DNA of 64,000 nt from the NCBI RefSeq assembly GCF_014855495.1, contig NZ_JACYFJ010000001.1:992001-1056000 (forward strand), read 5' to 3'. Each line of letters starts with the position of its first letter. Position 1 is the first letter of the stretch. The notes beneath the pieces were generated by a model that was not told the DNA's origin, did no database searches, and saw only the letters and a list, made by a program, of their open reading frames with translations. The stretch comes from Euzebyella saccharophila (lineage in GTDB: Bacteria > Bacteroidota > Bacteroidia > Flavobacteriales > Flavobacteriaceae). Both the position numbers and the translations under genes were made by a program. Shown piece by piece: positions 1 through 9,404 of the stretch.

Positions 1-1073
1 CTTCCAACAATTTCATTGTTTTCTACTACTTGTAAATAATCATATTTTGCTACAGTAGGGCAGATGTGTTGGGGAATGGCATACACTATGTCACCAATTT
101 GGTACGCCTCGCTTTTATTCGTATTAATCACAAAATGTTCCTCACTTTGTCCCACTTGTTCAAAGCTGTCTTCATTTAAGAATTGCACCCGGGGGAAGCC
201 CATTTCAGGGGCCAACCATTTGTGCCCTAGGTCCAAACAAAGAATGTCTTCTTTGGGCTTGCTTAAAACTCGGGTGGCAAGAACAGCCGCCATTTTAAAT
301 TTCATCTCAGGAAAAGAGTTTCCGTAGCCAGCATCCCATAAAAGAGTGGTACCTGGGCTCGTCTCTACACCTTCCCGCAAACAGTGAAAGGGAAAGGTTG
401 GAGAACCTCCAGCAACTATTGAGGGTACCGCTAACCCTTCTTTTTCAAGACTGTTTTTAAAGTCCATAACCGACTGAAAAGCTCGGTCGCAGTCCTTTTT
501 CCGCTGTTCAAAATCCGTGTTTCTGAGGTGTCCGTCATAGACATGCAGGCCCATTACCGCAATACGAGAACTAGCGGTCATGGATTTGTACAATTTGAAG
601 GCATGGTTGTTAGGAGAAATTCCCGTACGGTTCATTCCATTGTTGATATCGAGCCATAAAGAGACGCTCATTTTTTCCTTGTCTGCAGTGTCCGATATCT
701 TTTTCAAGATGGATGGGTGGTCAACAAGGGTCGAAAATTCCGTTTGTGGACACGTTTTCATCAGCCTTAGGAATCGGTCTATATTGGCACCTACCGGCTG
801 CATGGCCAATAAAACGTCTTTAGCTTTATTTTGGGCCAAAAGCTCGGCTTCAGCAATGGTTGCGCATTTAAACTTCTGGATACCACTTTCCAATTGCATG
901 TTGATGATTTCCGCAGTTTTATGGGTTTTAATATGAGGGCGGAGATTTTTAACGCTCCCCGCCATTTCGATCATCAAATCAATATTGCGCCGGATGGCTT
1001 TGGGGGATACCAAAAGTGCGGGTGTAATGGTTTCTTCGGGATTATGAAGGCAGTACCAATCCTTTAGTATCAT
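1..1073 (-). CDS. D-threonine aldolase/D-serine dehydratase-like PLP enzyme (3' end outside window)
   Basis: This reading frame begins with ATG at 1073 and runs off the left edge of the window, so the C-terminus is missing. The N-terminal alanine-racemase-like barrel has the motif RPHIKTHK at about residues 45-52, which holds the PLP lysine in D-threonine aldolases and D-serine dehydratases (fold III). Near the visible end is PQHICPT, matching the His/Cys metal-binding region of that family. It likely cleaves or deaminates a beta-hydroxy D-amino acid in the cytoplasm. It lies 2 nt downstream of a ridA-like gene and a GntP permease, forming one operon. The exact substrate cannot be told from the sequence. 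Confidence 0.85.
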   Translation of the reverse strand, partial: MILKDWYCLHNPEETITPALLVSPKAIRRNIDLMIEMAGSVKNLRPHIKTHKTAEIINMQLESGIQKFKCATIAEAELLAQNKAKDVLLAMQPVGANIDRFLRLMKTCPQTEFSTLVDHPSILKKISDTADKEKMSVSLWLDINNGMNRTGISPNNHAFKLYKSMTASSRIAVMGLHVYDGHLRNTDFEQRKKDCDRAFQSVMDFKNSLEKEGLAVPSIVAGGSPTFPFHCLREGVETSPGTTLLWDAGYGNSFPEMKFKMAAVLATRVLSKPKEDILCLDLGHKWLAPEMGFPRVQFLNEDSFEQVGQSEEHFVINTNKSEAYQIGDIVYAIPQHICPTVAKYDYLQVVENNEIVG

Positions 1074-1075
1074 CG

Positions 1076-1543
1076 TTACTTATGTAGTTCAAACATCGCC
1101 TCTATTTCTACCGAAATTCCTCCGGGAAGTATCATACCCACGGCACTTCGCACGCCAACACCGTTTTCTGGGCCGAAAACCTCGGACATAAGTTCGCTAA
1201 ATCCGTTGATGACCAAAGGTTGGTCTCCAAAATCTGGATGGGAGTTGACCATGCCCAAGGTTTTTACAATACGTTTGATGCGGTCAATATCTCCAAAATG
1301 GGTTTGAATGGTTGAAAGCATGGTAAGCCCTACTTGTCTGGCTCCCTTTTTTGCTTCTTCCAAACCAGTATCGTGCCCCGCCCGTCCTTTCATCAGGCTT
1401 CCATCCGGTAGCATAGGGCCTTGACCGGAAACGTATAGAAAATTGTCTACTACCAAAACCGGTTTGTAAAGGCCCGCAGGTGGAGGTGCGGGAGGCAAAA
1501 CTAATTCTAATGTTCTGATTCTTTTTGAAGGAGATTCGCTCAT
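1076..1543 (-). CDS. RidA/YjgF/UK114 family enamine-imine deaminase
   Basis: The 155-residue protein has the RidA fold signature: a VDNFLYVSGQGP strand near residue 35, and VRSAVGMILPGGISVEIEAMFE near the end with the arginine used in substrate binding. RidA proteins hydrolyse reactive 2-aminoacrylate and related enamines released by PLP dehydratases. It sits between a fold-III PLP enzyme and a GntP permease with 2-4 nt gaps. I infer that it detoxifies the enamine made by the neighbouring enzyme. It is slightly longer than E. coli RidA (about 128 residues), owing to a proline-rich N-terminal stretch. Confidence 0.88.
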   Translation of the reverse strand: MSESPSKRIRTLELVLPPAPPPAGLYKPVLVVDNFLYVSGQGPMLPDGSLMKGRAGHDTGLEEAKKGARQVGLTMLSTIQTHFGDIDRIKRIVKTLGMVNSHPDFGDQPLVINGFSELMSEVFGPENGVGVRSAVGMILPGGISVEIEAMFELHK

Positions 1544-1547
1544 ATTC

Positions 1548-2864
1548 TTAAATAAATGTGTTCAAGATTAATACCCCGATCAATCCCATAACACCCACTG
1601 TGGTTTCCATTACGGTCCAAGTTTTAAGGGTGTCCTTTATGGATAAGTTAAAATATTCTTTATACAGCCAAAAACCGCCATCGTTCACGTGGGAAAGCAT
1701 TAAACTTCCGGAGCCAATGGCCAAAACCATTAATTCGGCACTTGTTCCGGAGTTTTCAATCAACGGTAGCGCAATACCTGCAGCTGTAAGTCCGGCTACC
1801 GTAGCAGACCCCACGCATACCCTAATAACCGTTGCAATAAGCCATGCCAAGATAAGTGGCGAAATACTGGAACCTTTGAGCATTTCACCTATGTATTCAC
1901 TTACCCCGCTGTCTATCAAAACTTGTTTTAGCCCTCCGGCACCGGCAATGATTAAAAGTACCATAGTAATGCCCGAAACGGCATTGGAAACGGAATCCAT
2001 GATTTCTTTCATCTTTTTGCCTCTTGCCAGCCCCAAGGTATAAATGGCAACTAGTACGGAAATGAGCATGGCAATTACAGGGTCCCCTAAAATATCCGTT
2101 ATTTTTCTCAGGATATTTTCCTCTGGAAGAAATAAAGCCACCAGTGACGCCAAACCAATTAAAATTACCGGTAGTAAGGCTGTAATAATACTCACCGCGG
2201 TATTGGGCATTTCTTCATCCTTTAAAACAACAGGGTTTAAAAATTCCTTAAGCGGCGTAGCCTCTACATTTTTTATAGTTCTGGAAAACAAAGGGCCGGC
2301 GACAATAATTGCGGGAATGGCCACAATAATACCGTATAATAAGGTTTTGCCAATATCTGCATTAAACATGATTGCAATACCCGTTGGTGCAGGATGTGGT
2401 GGTAAATATCCATGGGTAACGGATAGGGATGCCAACATGGGAAGTCCCACATAGATGAGAGGTAGACCGGTAGCGGCGGCAACCGTGAAAACCAAGGGGA
2501 TTAAAATAACAAATCCAACTGTATAGAACATGGGTATACCCACTATAAAACCGGTAAGTACTACGGCCCACTGAATATTTTTTTTGCCAAATTTGTTCAC
2601 CAATTGTGTGGTAATCCTTTGAGCTGCACCACTATCGGCCACAAGTTTGCCTAACATGGCTCCCAAGCCTAAAATTAATATGAGGTACCCCAAGGTACTG
2701 CCAATTCCCTTTTGTATGGATTCAGATACGGTAATGAAATCCATACCTTCAGCAACTCCCACTAATAAGGAAACAATGATAAAAGCAATGAAAGCGTTGA
2801 GTCTAAAACGTGCAATTAGTATAAATAGGAGAATAATCCCGGCAATTACAATGGCAAGTGGCAT
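1548..2864 (-). CDS. GntP family proton symporter (sugar acid or D-amino acid permease)
   Basis: This is a 438-residue, strongly hydrophobic protein with about 12 membrane segments and GntP features: GLGAMLGKLVADSGAAQRI at about 66-84 and LPPHPAPTGIA at about 153-163. Its length matches the GntP/DsdX family. Family members move gluconate, other sugar acids or D-serine with protons. The next two genes are RidA and a D-threonine aldolase/D-serine dehydratase-like enzyme, so a DsdX-like D-amino acid uptake role is plausible. That substrate is an inference from context only. It is the first gene of the operon. Confidence 0.9.
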   Translation of the reverse strand: MPLAIVIAGIILLFILIARFRLNAFIAFIIVSLLVGVAEGMDFITVSESIQKGIGSTLGYLILILGLGAMLGKLVADSGAAQRITTQLVNKFGKKNIQWAVVLTGFIVGIPMFYTVGFVILIPLVFTVAAATGLPLIYVGLPMLASLSVTHGYLPPHPAPTGIAIMFNADIGKTLLYGIIVAIPAIIVAGPLFSRTIKNVEATPLKEFLNPVVLKDEEMPNTAVSIITALLPVILIGLASLVALFLPEENILRKITDILGDPVIAMLISVLVAIYTLGLARGKKMKEIMDSVSNAVSGITMVLLIIAGAGGLKQVLIDSGVSEYIGEMLKGSSISPLILAWLIATVIRVCVGSATVAGLTAAGIALPLIENSGTSAELMVLAIGSGSLMLSHVNDGGFWLYKEYFNLSIKDTLKTWTVMETTVGVMGLIGVLILNTFI

Positions 2865-2936
2865 AGGTTGAATTTATGAGTCGGTTAAATATACAATTTT
2901 GAAAAATCTCTAAGGATTTTTGAGAATTTATATGTT

Positions 2937-3773
2937 CTAATTGACTTTAATTTTGGATTGTCTGCTTAAATAGCCCAATGACTGTAAAAATTTATCGGTT
3001 TCAAAAACAGTTTCTTTGTACATGTCCTTGAATTGCGGATTAAAAAAACCATGGATTTTATCTTTATAAATGTGTAATTCGCATCTTCCTCCCGTTTTCT
3101 CCATTACAGTCTGATAATAGGCGGCAGTCTCTACGGGAATGTACCGGTCTTTGGTACCTAAAAAGAAAATGGTGGGCGGCGGGTCTTTTTGTATGTTATG
3201 AAGAGGAGAGAAATCCTTATAGGCACTTCCAATACGTTCATAACCGTAACCGGCCGGGCCATTGTCAATTACGGGGTTAAACAAAATCAGGGCGTTTGGT
3301 TTGCAATCAACAGAAATATCATCATTGGGGTCGTTATATTTTTGGATAAATGCAGTGGCAGCTGCTAGATGACCTCCTGCAGACCCACCATAGGCTGTAA
3401 TTCTGTTGGGATCGATTCCTAAATCATCAGCGTTTGAACGAACATACCTCATAGCGGTTTTGGCATCTTCAAGAGCTATGAAAGGAGAAGTACCGTGTTT
3501 GGATTCCGTACGGTAATCTGCCAAAATACAGACCATGTTACGTTTGCTGAAGTATTTTGCTTGCTCTAGGAAATGATGACGGTCCCCATTGCGCCATCCT
3601 CCTCCAAAAAAGAATACGATGGCCGGAAGCGGTTTTCTGATTTCCTTTTTTTCAGGTCGGTAGATTTCCAAATACAGATTAACGGTGTCAATTTGTTTAT
3701 ATCTAATAGTTTCCTGTCCACATAAAGTTGTGAAAACAAGAGAAAAAATAACTGGTAAAAGGTTTTTAATCAT
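2937..3773 (-). CDS. Secreted alpha/beta-hydrolase (BD-FAE/esterase-lipase type)
   Basis: The start at 3773 gives an N-terminal signal peptide (MIKNLLPVIFSLVFTTLCGQ). An upstream in-frame ATG at 3809 would instead put a polar tail in front and overlap the preceding gene more. The oxyanion-hole strand reads FFFGGGW (a variant of HGGG) at about residue 54, and the nucleophile elbow is GGSAGGHLAA. Asp in GTKDRY and His in KIHGFF complete a likely triad. Such enzymes remove acyl groups from plant or algal polysaccharides, which would fit the neighbouring sulfatase. The ATG overlaps the stop of the small upstream gene by 8 nt. Confidence 0.85.
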   Translation of the reverse strand: MIKNLLPVIFSLVFTTLCGQETIRYKQIDTVNLYLEIYRPEKKEIRKPLPAIVFFFGGGWRNGDRHHFLEQAKYFSKRNMVCILADYRTESKHGTSPFIALEDAKTAMRYVRSNADDLGIDPNRITAYGGSAGGHLAAATAFIQKYNDPNDDISVDCKPNALILFNPVIDNGPAGYGYERIGSAYKDFSPLHNIQKDPPPTIFFLGTKDRYIPVETAAYYQTVMEKTGGRCELHIYKDKIHGFFNPQFKDMYKETVFETDKFLQSLGYLSRQSKIKVN

Positions 3774-4005
3774 TATTGGGTAAAGATGTAAATTCTTTTC
3801 TTTTTTCATTGAACCATGTTTGCATTTTTTCCGGATTCTGCATTAGCCCCTGCATTTTATTCATTGCTTCTAAATGGTCTTTATCGCCTTTTTGAAACAT
3901 TTCCATTCCGTGTTTTTTGCTTAGTTCGGCCATTTCTTCAAAAGTTTCTGCATGGAACTCTTGGTTGCAGGCACCTCTTAGTTGCTTACAGGTCATTGTT
4001 TTCAT
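3766..4005 (-). CDS. DUF1059-like small protein
   Basis: This is a 79-residue acidic, methionine-rich cytoplasmic protein that begins MKTMTCKQLRGACNQEFHA. The spaced cysteines and the phrase ETFEEMAELSKKHGMEMF recall the DUF1059 group of small proteins, whose function is unknown. It directly precedes the secreted esterase and overlaps it by 8 nt, so the two are probably co-transcribed. No catalytic motif is visible. Confidence 0.7.
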   Translation of the reverse strand: MKTMTCKQLRGACNQEFHAETFEEMAELSKKHGMEMFQKGDKDHLEAMNKMQGLMQNPEKMQTWFNEKRKEFTSLPNND

Positions 4006-4107
4006 AAGTTGAGATTTTTATTTAGTTGTTGAGCCATCTTTTTGACTAATCCTTAGAAAGTTACAAAAACCCGTGAATTATGATTTAAATGACCTGAAAG
4101 CTGAGTC

Positions 4108-5739
4108 TTATGGCTGTATACTTGGATTGGGAAATTTGCGCATTGGAGAGTAGCGAATATACGTGTCAAAAATCTCTTTGTCCGGACCTACAACTCTTGG
4201 GTCGTTGGTTTCTTTTAGTACTGTAACCATTGCCTCTCTCATTTCGTCCTCTATCATTTGATGGCTTTCGCTACCGGCAAGGTTGTTAATGCAATCAGGG
4301 TCTTCTTTAATATTAAAAAGTTCGTACTCAGGTCTTTTGCCAACTGCAAGCTCAAAATAAGGTGCTATTTTGGGCTGATGCTGATTTTCAATAAGAAAGG
4401 TCTTAGTGGGGCAGTCATCAATATCCATAAATGCTGTATCCGGAATAAATTTTCCGTCCTCATCCAAGCCATACATAGGCATAAGTTCCGTGGAATCTTT
4501 GGGGTGGTACTTTTGAGGGGCACCAGCAGGCCAAAGATTTGGGTTCATATTCCAGATATATAAATAGTCTCCACCTTTAATAATTCTTTGTGGATACCCC
4601 TTGTTTAAATACCTGCTAGATGAATGTCTTTCTCTTCCTGCCAAGGTGTATTTTCTAGTGGGGTCAACAATTCCCGACTCCTTGGACTTTAGAATATGGG
4701 AGAAGCTTTTGCCGGAAATGGGCATCATTCCATCTGTAGAAGTTTCTGTAAGTTCAAGTAGTGTAGGAGCGAGGTCTACAAACCCCAGAGCATCCTCCAC
4801 CATTCTGCCTCCTGGAAATTCCTTTGGGAATTTAATGGCCATAGGAACGTGAACGCCATGATCATAGCCATTGGCTTTAGCTCTGGGAAATGGCATTCCG
4901 TTATCTGCTGTGACAATGACAATGGTATTGTCCAATTCCCCAGTTTCTTTTAGATATTCCAACATTCGCTGTAAATGCAGATCAAACCATTCTATTTCCA
5001 CAGCATAATCAAGCAGGTCTCCCCTGATTATATCATTGTCCGGTAAAAAATCGGGCACTTGGGCATCCGCCAATTTCTTGCCCCTTCGCATCCAAGAGTC
5101 CTGTTCATATTTTCTATGAGGTTCTGTACCGCCATACCAGAAAAAGAAAGGTTCGTCCTTTCTGGTTTGCTCCATGAAATGTTTAAAGTTTTCAAAATAA
5201 TTGGTAGTGTTGATACCACTAGCAAAGCGTTCATCATTATCTTCGGTATATCTAATTTCACTGTGCTCCACTCCCGCGGCATTCGCCCTTCTGAAAAGGG
5301 AACCCTGTGCATCGGAGGCGTATTTGAAAGGGCCCACGCCTTTACCGGTCCTTCCTGTTTTGTAACCGTTCTTTTCCAAAAGGTCTATGAACGAAACATG
5401 TTTTTTAAGCCATGAAGAGGCATGTTGTCCAGATTGTTCATTTTGCCAGTGGTACCTGCCCGTAACAATGGAACTACGGGAAGGGGCGCATCCGGGAGAT
5501 CCGGCATAAAAATTTTTAAAATAAATTCCCTCTTTGGCAATTTGATCAAAAGCGGGGGTGTTGATATAGGTGCTACCACCAAAACTGGTGTGGCCAAAAG
5601 ACTGATCGTCACTTATGGCAAATAGAATATTGGGCCGTTTGGATTTTGGGTTTTGTTCACGCGGAGTTTCCTTGCAATTCCAGAGCGTTAGTGCGAATAA
5701 CAGCGTAAGGAACTGCACAGATACATTTTTCTTGTGCAT
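4108..5739 (-). CDS. Type I sulfatase lipoprotein (formylglycine-dependent)
   Basis: This 543-residue sulfatase has a lipoprotein signal ending in LWNC (Cys22). It has Asp44-Asp45 for calcium binding and the C-x-P-S-R active-site motif GCAPSRSSIVTGR, in which Cys84 would be converted to formylglycine. VTADNGMPFPR and DHGVHVPMAIKFP are further S1-family signatures. It would desulfate glycans in the periplasm or at the cell surface and needs an anaerobic or aerobic maturase encoded elsewhere. The esterase nearby suggests polysaccharide use, but no SusC/SusD pair is present here. The exact sulfated substrate cannot be assigned. Confidence 0.92.
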   Translation of the reverse strand: MHKKNVSVQFLTLLFALTLWNCKETPREQNPKSKRPNILFAISDDQSFGHTSFGGSTYINTPAFDQIAKEGIYFKNFYAGSPGCAPSRSSIVTGRYHWQNEQSGQHASSWLKKHVSFIDLLEKNGYKTGRTGKGVGPFKYASDAQGSLFRRANAAGVEHSEIRYTEDNDERFASGINTTNYFENFKHFMEQTRKDEPFFFWYGGTEPHRKYEQDSWMRRGKKLADAQVPDFLPDNDIIRGDLLDYAVEIEWFDLHLQRMLEYLKETGELDNTIVIVTADNGMPFPRAKANGYDHGVHVPMAIKFPKEFPGGRMVEDALGFVDLAPTLLELTETSTDGMMPISGKSFSHILKSKESGIVDPTRKYTLAGRERHSSSRYLNKGYPQRIIKGGDYLYIWNMNPNLWPAGAPQKYHPKDSTELMPMYGLDEDGKFIPDTAFMDIDDCPTKTFLIENQHQPKIAPYFELAVGKRPEYELFNIKEDPDCINNLAGSESHQMIEDEMREAMVTVLKETNDPRVVGPDKEIFDTYIRYSPMRKFPNPSIQP

Positions 5740-5847
5740 TTTTATCTAGAGTGTTTATTGTTAAGAGATAAAAATAAGAAATTAGAGCTAGCTATTCGAT
5801 TTTATTAGGGGATAGTCCGCTTTTTAACGGAAAAAGTGAAGACAAAA

Positions 5848-6744
5848 TTACCCCAAGCGGTAATCTGCCAATTTTTGCGGTCCTTCCAATAAAAGTCTCA
5901 CTACCCTTAAAAAGCCATCCTCTGTGGTGGCAATTTGCCATTTGATGAGTGAAATTTCACCATTTACTATTTCAATACCCGTAATACTCCTTGGGTGAAC
6001 GCAACTCCCATCATTAAAAAAAGGAATGTCTCCCGGTTCTGGAAACCGTGGTCTGTGCGTATGGCCTACTATGGTAAGAAGTAACTTTTTGTTTACTATC
6101 CACTTTTTAATCCTTCTTTCTATTTTAATGAGTTCTGTATAGTTTTTCGCCGGACTAGTGGGGTCTGCAATGCCCCAAACCTGTAGGGGTTTCCATAATG
6201 CTCTCACCAAAAATCTACTCCAGCGCCAAAATGTATAGTTCCACCAATCTGCTTGATGGCCATGTGCAAGGAAAATCTCTTGGCCTGTATGCGAATGCTG
6301 TAGGATAACCGCTTCATTATAGCTAATGCCCTCAAATAATTCCTTGTCTTCGCCATCTATGGGTTCAAAATAACTGCTGAGATGTTTTTTTACATAGGTG
6401 GGGTCCTTATAAACCATATCATGGTTTCCCCAAATCATATGAAGACGTTTTTCCAAGTGAAATTTCCTAAGAAGCTGATAGACGTTTTTGTGCGCCTCAA
6501 AAATGGATTCAAAGCTTATATTTTCCCAAAGTTCATCGCCATCACCCAGTTCGCAATATTGAAATCCTTCTTTGTAATAGAAGTTGAGGGCGTGGAAGTA
6601 GATATTTCTGTTGTTGGCAAAATCATCGGCAAAACTATTATCACCCCTGTGGCAATCGCTAAAGAGAATAAATTTTGATCCGTCATCAAAAGATACTCTT
6701 TTGGCATTCTCATAGGCTTTGGATAATCGTTTAAATGAAGACAT
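5848..6744 (-). CDS. Metallophosphoesterase
   Basis: The frame shows the ordered calcineurin-like motifs: SDCHRGD, GDGDELWE, WGNHDMVY, AHGHQADWW and VGHTHRPRFP. Together they supply the two-metal site. A frame opens at 6804, but MSSFKRLSKAYENAKRV at 6744 is the more natural start, since the extra residues have no family look. The spacing resembles UDP-2,3-diacylglucosamine hydrolase-like phosphoesterases, yet the protein (298 residues) is longer than LpxH. The substrate is unknown. It is a single gene, read away from the GAF-protein gene. Confidence 0.83.
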   Translation of the reverse strand: MSSFKRLSKAYENAKRVSFDDGSKFILFSDCHRGDNSFADDFANNRNIYFHALNFYYKEGFQYCELGDGDELWENISFESIFEAHKNVYQLLRKFHLEKRLHMIWGNHDMVYKDPTYVKKHLSSYFEPIDGEDKELFEGISYNEAVILQHSHTGQEIFLAHGHQADWWNYTFWRWSRFLVRALWKPLQVWGIADPTSPAKNYTELIKIERRIKKWIVNKKLLLTIVGHTHRPRFPEPGDIPFFNDGSCVHPRSITGIEIVNGEISLIKWQIATTEDGFLRVVRLLLEGPQKLADYRLG

Positions 6745-6904
6745 TGAAACTCTCAAGTTATATGCGGTTACTAATTTAAGCAGTAAATCAAGACTTAAAA
6801 GCAAAGAGTTGATAATCCATAGAACTTTTTAATACAGCAATACACCGGATTCCGATGTGGTGTTATTAGTTAAAAAGCTTATAAGGTGGGTTGTGAGGTG
6901 TCTA

Positions 6905-6941
6905 TTGGTGGTATTAGCTACCTAATAATTTTGTAATTTTG
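6905..6941 (+). promoter_or_regulatory. Bacteroidetes-type promoter with tandem -7 boxes
   Basis: TAATTTTG occurs twice in a row at 6926-6933 and 6934-6941, each fitting TAnnTTTG. A TTG lies at 6905-6907, 18 nt before the first box. A transcript from here would begin near 6940, which argues for starting the following gene at the ATG at 6963 or 6969 rather than at 6939. Confidence 0.55.
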
Positions 6942-6962
6942 CAATTAGTTTTACGACTTACT

Positions 6963-9347
6963 ATGGGTATGGCAAATCTTAATCATAAGGAGTTACCGCT
7001 AAAGCAGCTTATAAGTTTCAACAAACTGTTGCAACGGTATGAGGTCATGGCTCAAAGTGACAATGAATATTTGGCAAAAAAAGCAAGACGTATTCTGGAG
7101 GCCCAAGAACCTTATCCAGAATTAAGAGAGGGCTTTACAGATGTTAAGTTGCTGGAGAAGCATAAGGATTTGATTCATTTGCTTTTGCAGGACCTGTTTT
7201 CTGAAGTGCTAACGGAAAATGAAATAAAAACTGCTTCCCTCCCCTATGATAATACCATTTTCAACTCCTCAAAGAGGTTTCAAAAGATTATAGAGGAAGC
7301 AGGACAAGGCAGCGACTTTGTGCCTGAAATGCGTAACATGCCAGATGACCAAATGTATGTGATGGCATGTACCGTAATTCTAACTTTTTATTACGGACTA
7401 CCGTTGGATTTTAAACGTCCTTTCTTTTATGATATTCCGGATGCCAATGGGGTTATGAGACATTATCGCATTCTTTACAATGCGGATTTTATTGAGCTTT
7501 TGCCTACGGAAAAAGCAAAGAAACTTTCCCAGACTGATGTTGAGGAATTGCTGGATAACTTTGACAATATAGAGCTGTGGAAGGAAAAAATTCCGCCAAA
7601 CAGTTTTGTTTCCAAGGGATTTGTTATTTCCAATATGTTCGATGTTACCGTTGAACATTCCATTTCAGAATTGAAATCCAGCTTAATAGCTAGTGATAAG
7701 CGTGATAGTGAGGGGTTTGTAGATAATTTGCAGGCAACTTTTCAGTCGTTCTTTAACAAAGCCAGTATCCGTTCCGGTTTTATGACTTTTAATGCAAAGA
7801 CAGATAGTTTTGAGCCAGTATATGGCGCGGGAATGGATAGCTTTGTACTTGGTAATATGGATGTGAAGAACTGTAATGAGATACTTTGCCCAGAATCCTA
7901 CAAAAAACTTTTAAAGGACAATACCTTCTTTGCTATTTCTGATGTGGATAGGTATGCGGAGCAATCCGAAGCTCCGCTTTATAAAAATTTACAGCAGCAA
8001 GGTATTAAGAGTGCCGTTTTTGCACCTATTGCGGATAAGGATAATTTATTGGGGGTATTGGAATTGGTGTCTACCGATAAGAATGCGCTTAACAGTGTAA
8101 ACGCCAACAAGCTTCAAGATGTAATGCCTTTTATAGTTTCGGCTGTTCTGAGGTCCAAAGGAGAAGAAGAAAACTTAATAGATGCGGTAATTCAACATGA
8201 ATGCACTTCTGTTCATGAAGCCGTATATTGGCGCTTTCAAGAAGAGGCCAAAAGGTTCATTAAGGAAGATTTGGAAGGTGCCCAACCTACTTTCAGGGAA
8301 ATCGTTTTCAAAGATGTACATCCGCTTTACGGTCAGATAGATATAAAAAATTCCTCGGACGCAAGAAATGTTGCTATCCAAAGAGATTTAATGATTCAAC
8401 TTTCCACGGTAAACAAAGTGCTGGAGGCGGCATGGGTAAAGAATAAATTACCCATTTACGAGGAGTTGATGTTTCGTGCAAATGATCACATGGATAGCAT
8501 TAAGGAAAGCTTGAATACCAATAGTGAACAGGCTATTTTTAATTTTGTGGCAGATGAGATTCATCCGGTATTTTCGCATCTAAAAAAATCGGATTCGGAA
8601 ATAGCCAATTTAATTTCTTCGTATGAGTCATCCATAGATATGGGAACGGATTCTTATTATGATCATAGGAGAAACTACGATGAAAGTGTGATGCTGATCA
8701 ATAAGAAATTAGCGGCACTGATCGATAAAAAGCAACAAAATGCACAAGCCATGTTCCCTCATTATTTTGAGCGGTACAAAACAGATGGTGTAGAGCATAA
8801 TATTTATATAGGCGATTCTATTTCAGGTGATTTGCCGTATGACCCCATTTATCTTAATAATTTAAGATTGTGGCAATTACAGGTTATGTGCGAAATGGAA
8901 AACGCACATTACAAATTAAAACCTGAACTACCCGTTCCTTTAGATGTAGCTTCTTTAGTTTTGGTATATAACACATCCTTATCAATTAGATTTAGAATGG
9001 ATGAAAAGAGGTTTGATGTGGACGGAACCTATAATGCCAGGTATGAAGTTATCAAAAAACGTATAGACAAGTCCTATATCAAGGGCACCAATGAGCGTCT
9101 AACCCAGCCTGGAAAGATGGTTATAGTATATTCCCAGAAGAAGGATGAATTGGAATACTTACGCTACGTCAAGTTTCTTAAGTCCAAAGGTTATTTTAGC
9201 GGTAAGGTAGAAATCGTTGAACTAGAAGGATTGCAAGGTGTGTCTGGATTAAAGGCAATAAGGGCCGATATTCTTTACAAAACCGCCGATAAAGCGAACA
9301 AGGATACCTATACGTACGAAGACCTTATGGAGGAATTGAAATCCTAA
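6963..9347 (+). CDS. Large GAF-domain cytoplasmic protein of unknown function
   Basis: This is a protein of about 794 residues without a signal peptide or membrane span. A GAF domain lies at about residues 245-410, with the typical core AVFAPIADKDNLLGVLELVS. The N-terminal 230 residues and the C-terminal half, which includes an acidic helical region and then EHNIYIGDSISGDLPYDP, match nothing I can name. It lacks kinase, cyclase or HTH motifs, so it is not an ordinary one- or two-component regulator. The start at 6963 was chosen because promoter boxes cover the region just before it. Another ATG at 6969 is equally possible. Confidence 0.75.
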   Translation: MGMANLNHKELPLKQLISFNKLLQRYEVMAQSDNEYLAKKARRILEAQEPYPELREGFTDVKLLEKHKDLIHLLLQDLFSEVLTENEIKTASLPYDNTIFNSSKRFQKIIEEAGQGSDFVPEMRNMPDDQMYVMACTVILTFYYGLPLDFKRPFFYDIPDANGVMRHYRILYNADFIELLPTEKAKKLSQTDVEELLDNFDNIELWKEKIPPNSFVSKGFVISNMFDVTVEHSISELKSSLIASDKRDSEGFVDNLQATFQSFFNKASIRSGFMTFNAKTDSFEPVYGAGMDSFVLGNMDVKNCNEILCPESYKKLLKDNTFFAISDVDRYAEQSEAPLYKNLQQQGIKSAVFAPIADKDNLLGVLELVSTDKNALNSVNANKLQDVMPFIVSAVLRSKGEEENLIDAVIQHECTSVHEAVYWRFQEEAKRFIKEDLEGAQPTFREIVFKDVHPLYGQIDIKNSSDARNVAIQRDLMIQLSTVNKVLEAAWVKNKLPIYEELMFRANDHMDSIKESLNTNSEQAIFNFVADEIHPVFSHLKKSDSEIANLISSYESSIDMGTDSYYDHRRNYDESVMLINKKLAALIDKKQQNAQAMFPHYFERYKTDGVEHNIYIGDSISGDLPYDPIYLNNLRLWQLQVMCEMENAHYKLKPELPVPLDVASLVLVYNTSLSIRFRMDEKRFDVDGTYNARYEVIKKRIDKSYIKGTNERLTQPGKMVIVYSQKKDELEYLRYVKFLKSKGYFSGKVEIVELEGLQGVSGLKAIRADILYKTADKANKDTYTYEDLMEELKS

Positions 9348-9404
9348 GGAGTCCCTTTCCGTTTTACGTGATATTTTAAAGTTCACAATCTGTATCTTAG
9401 TCAT

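Noticed and set aside
1558-2454. Long plus-strand ORFs across the GntP gene
   Set aside because: They are antisense shadows with low-complexity residues; the minus strand encodes a complete permease.
6939-6962. Start of the GAF-protein gene at 6939
   Set aside because: Tandem promoter boxes cover that position, so the transcript would begin at or after the codon.
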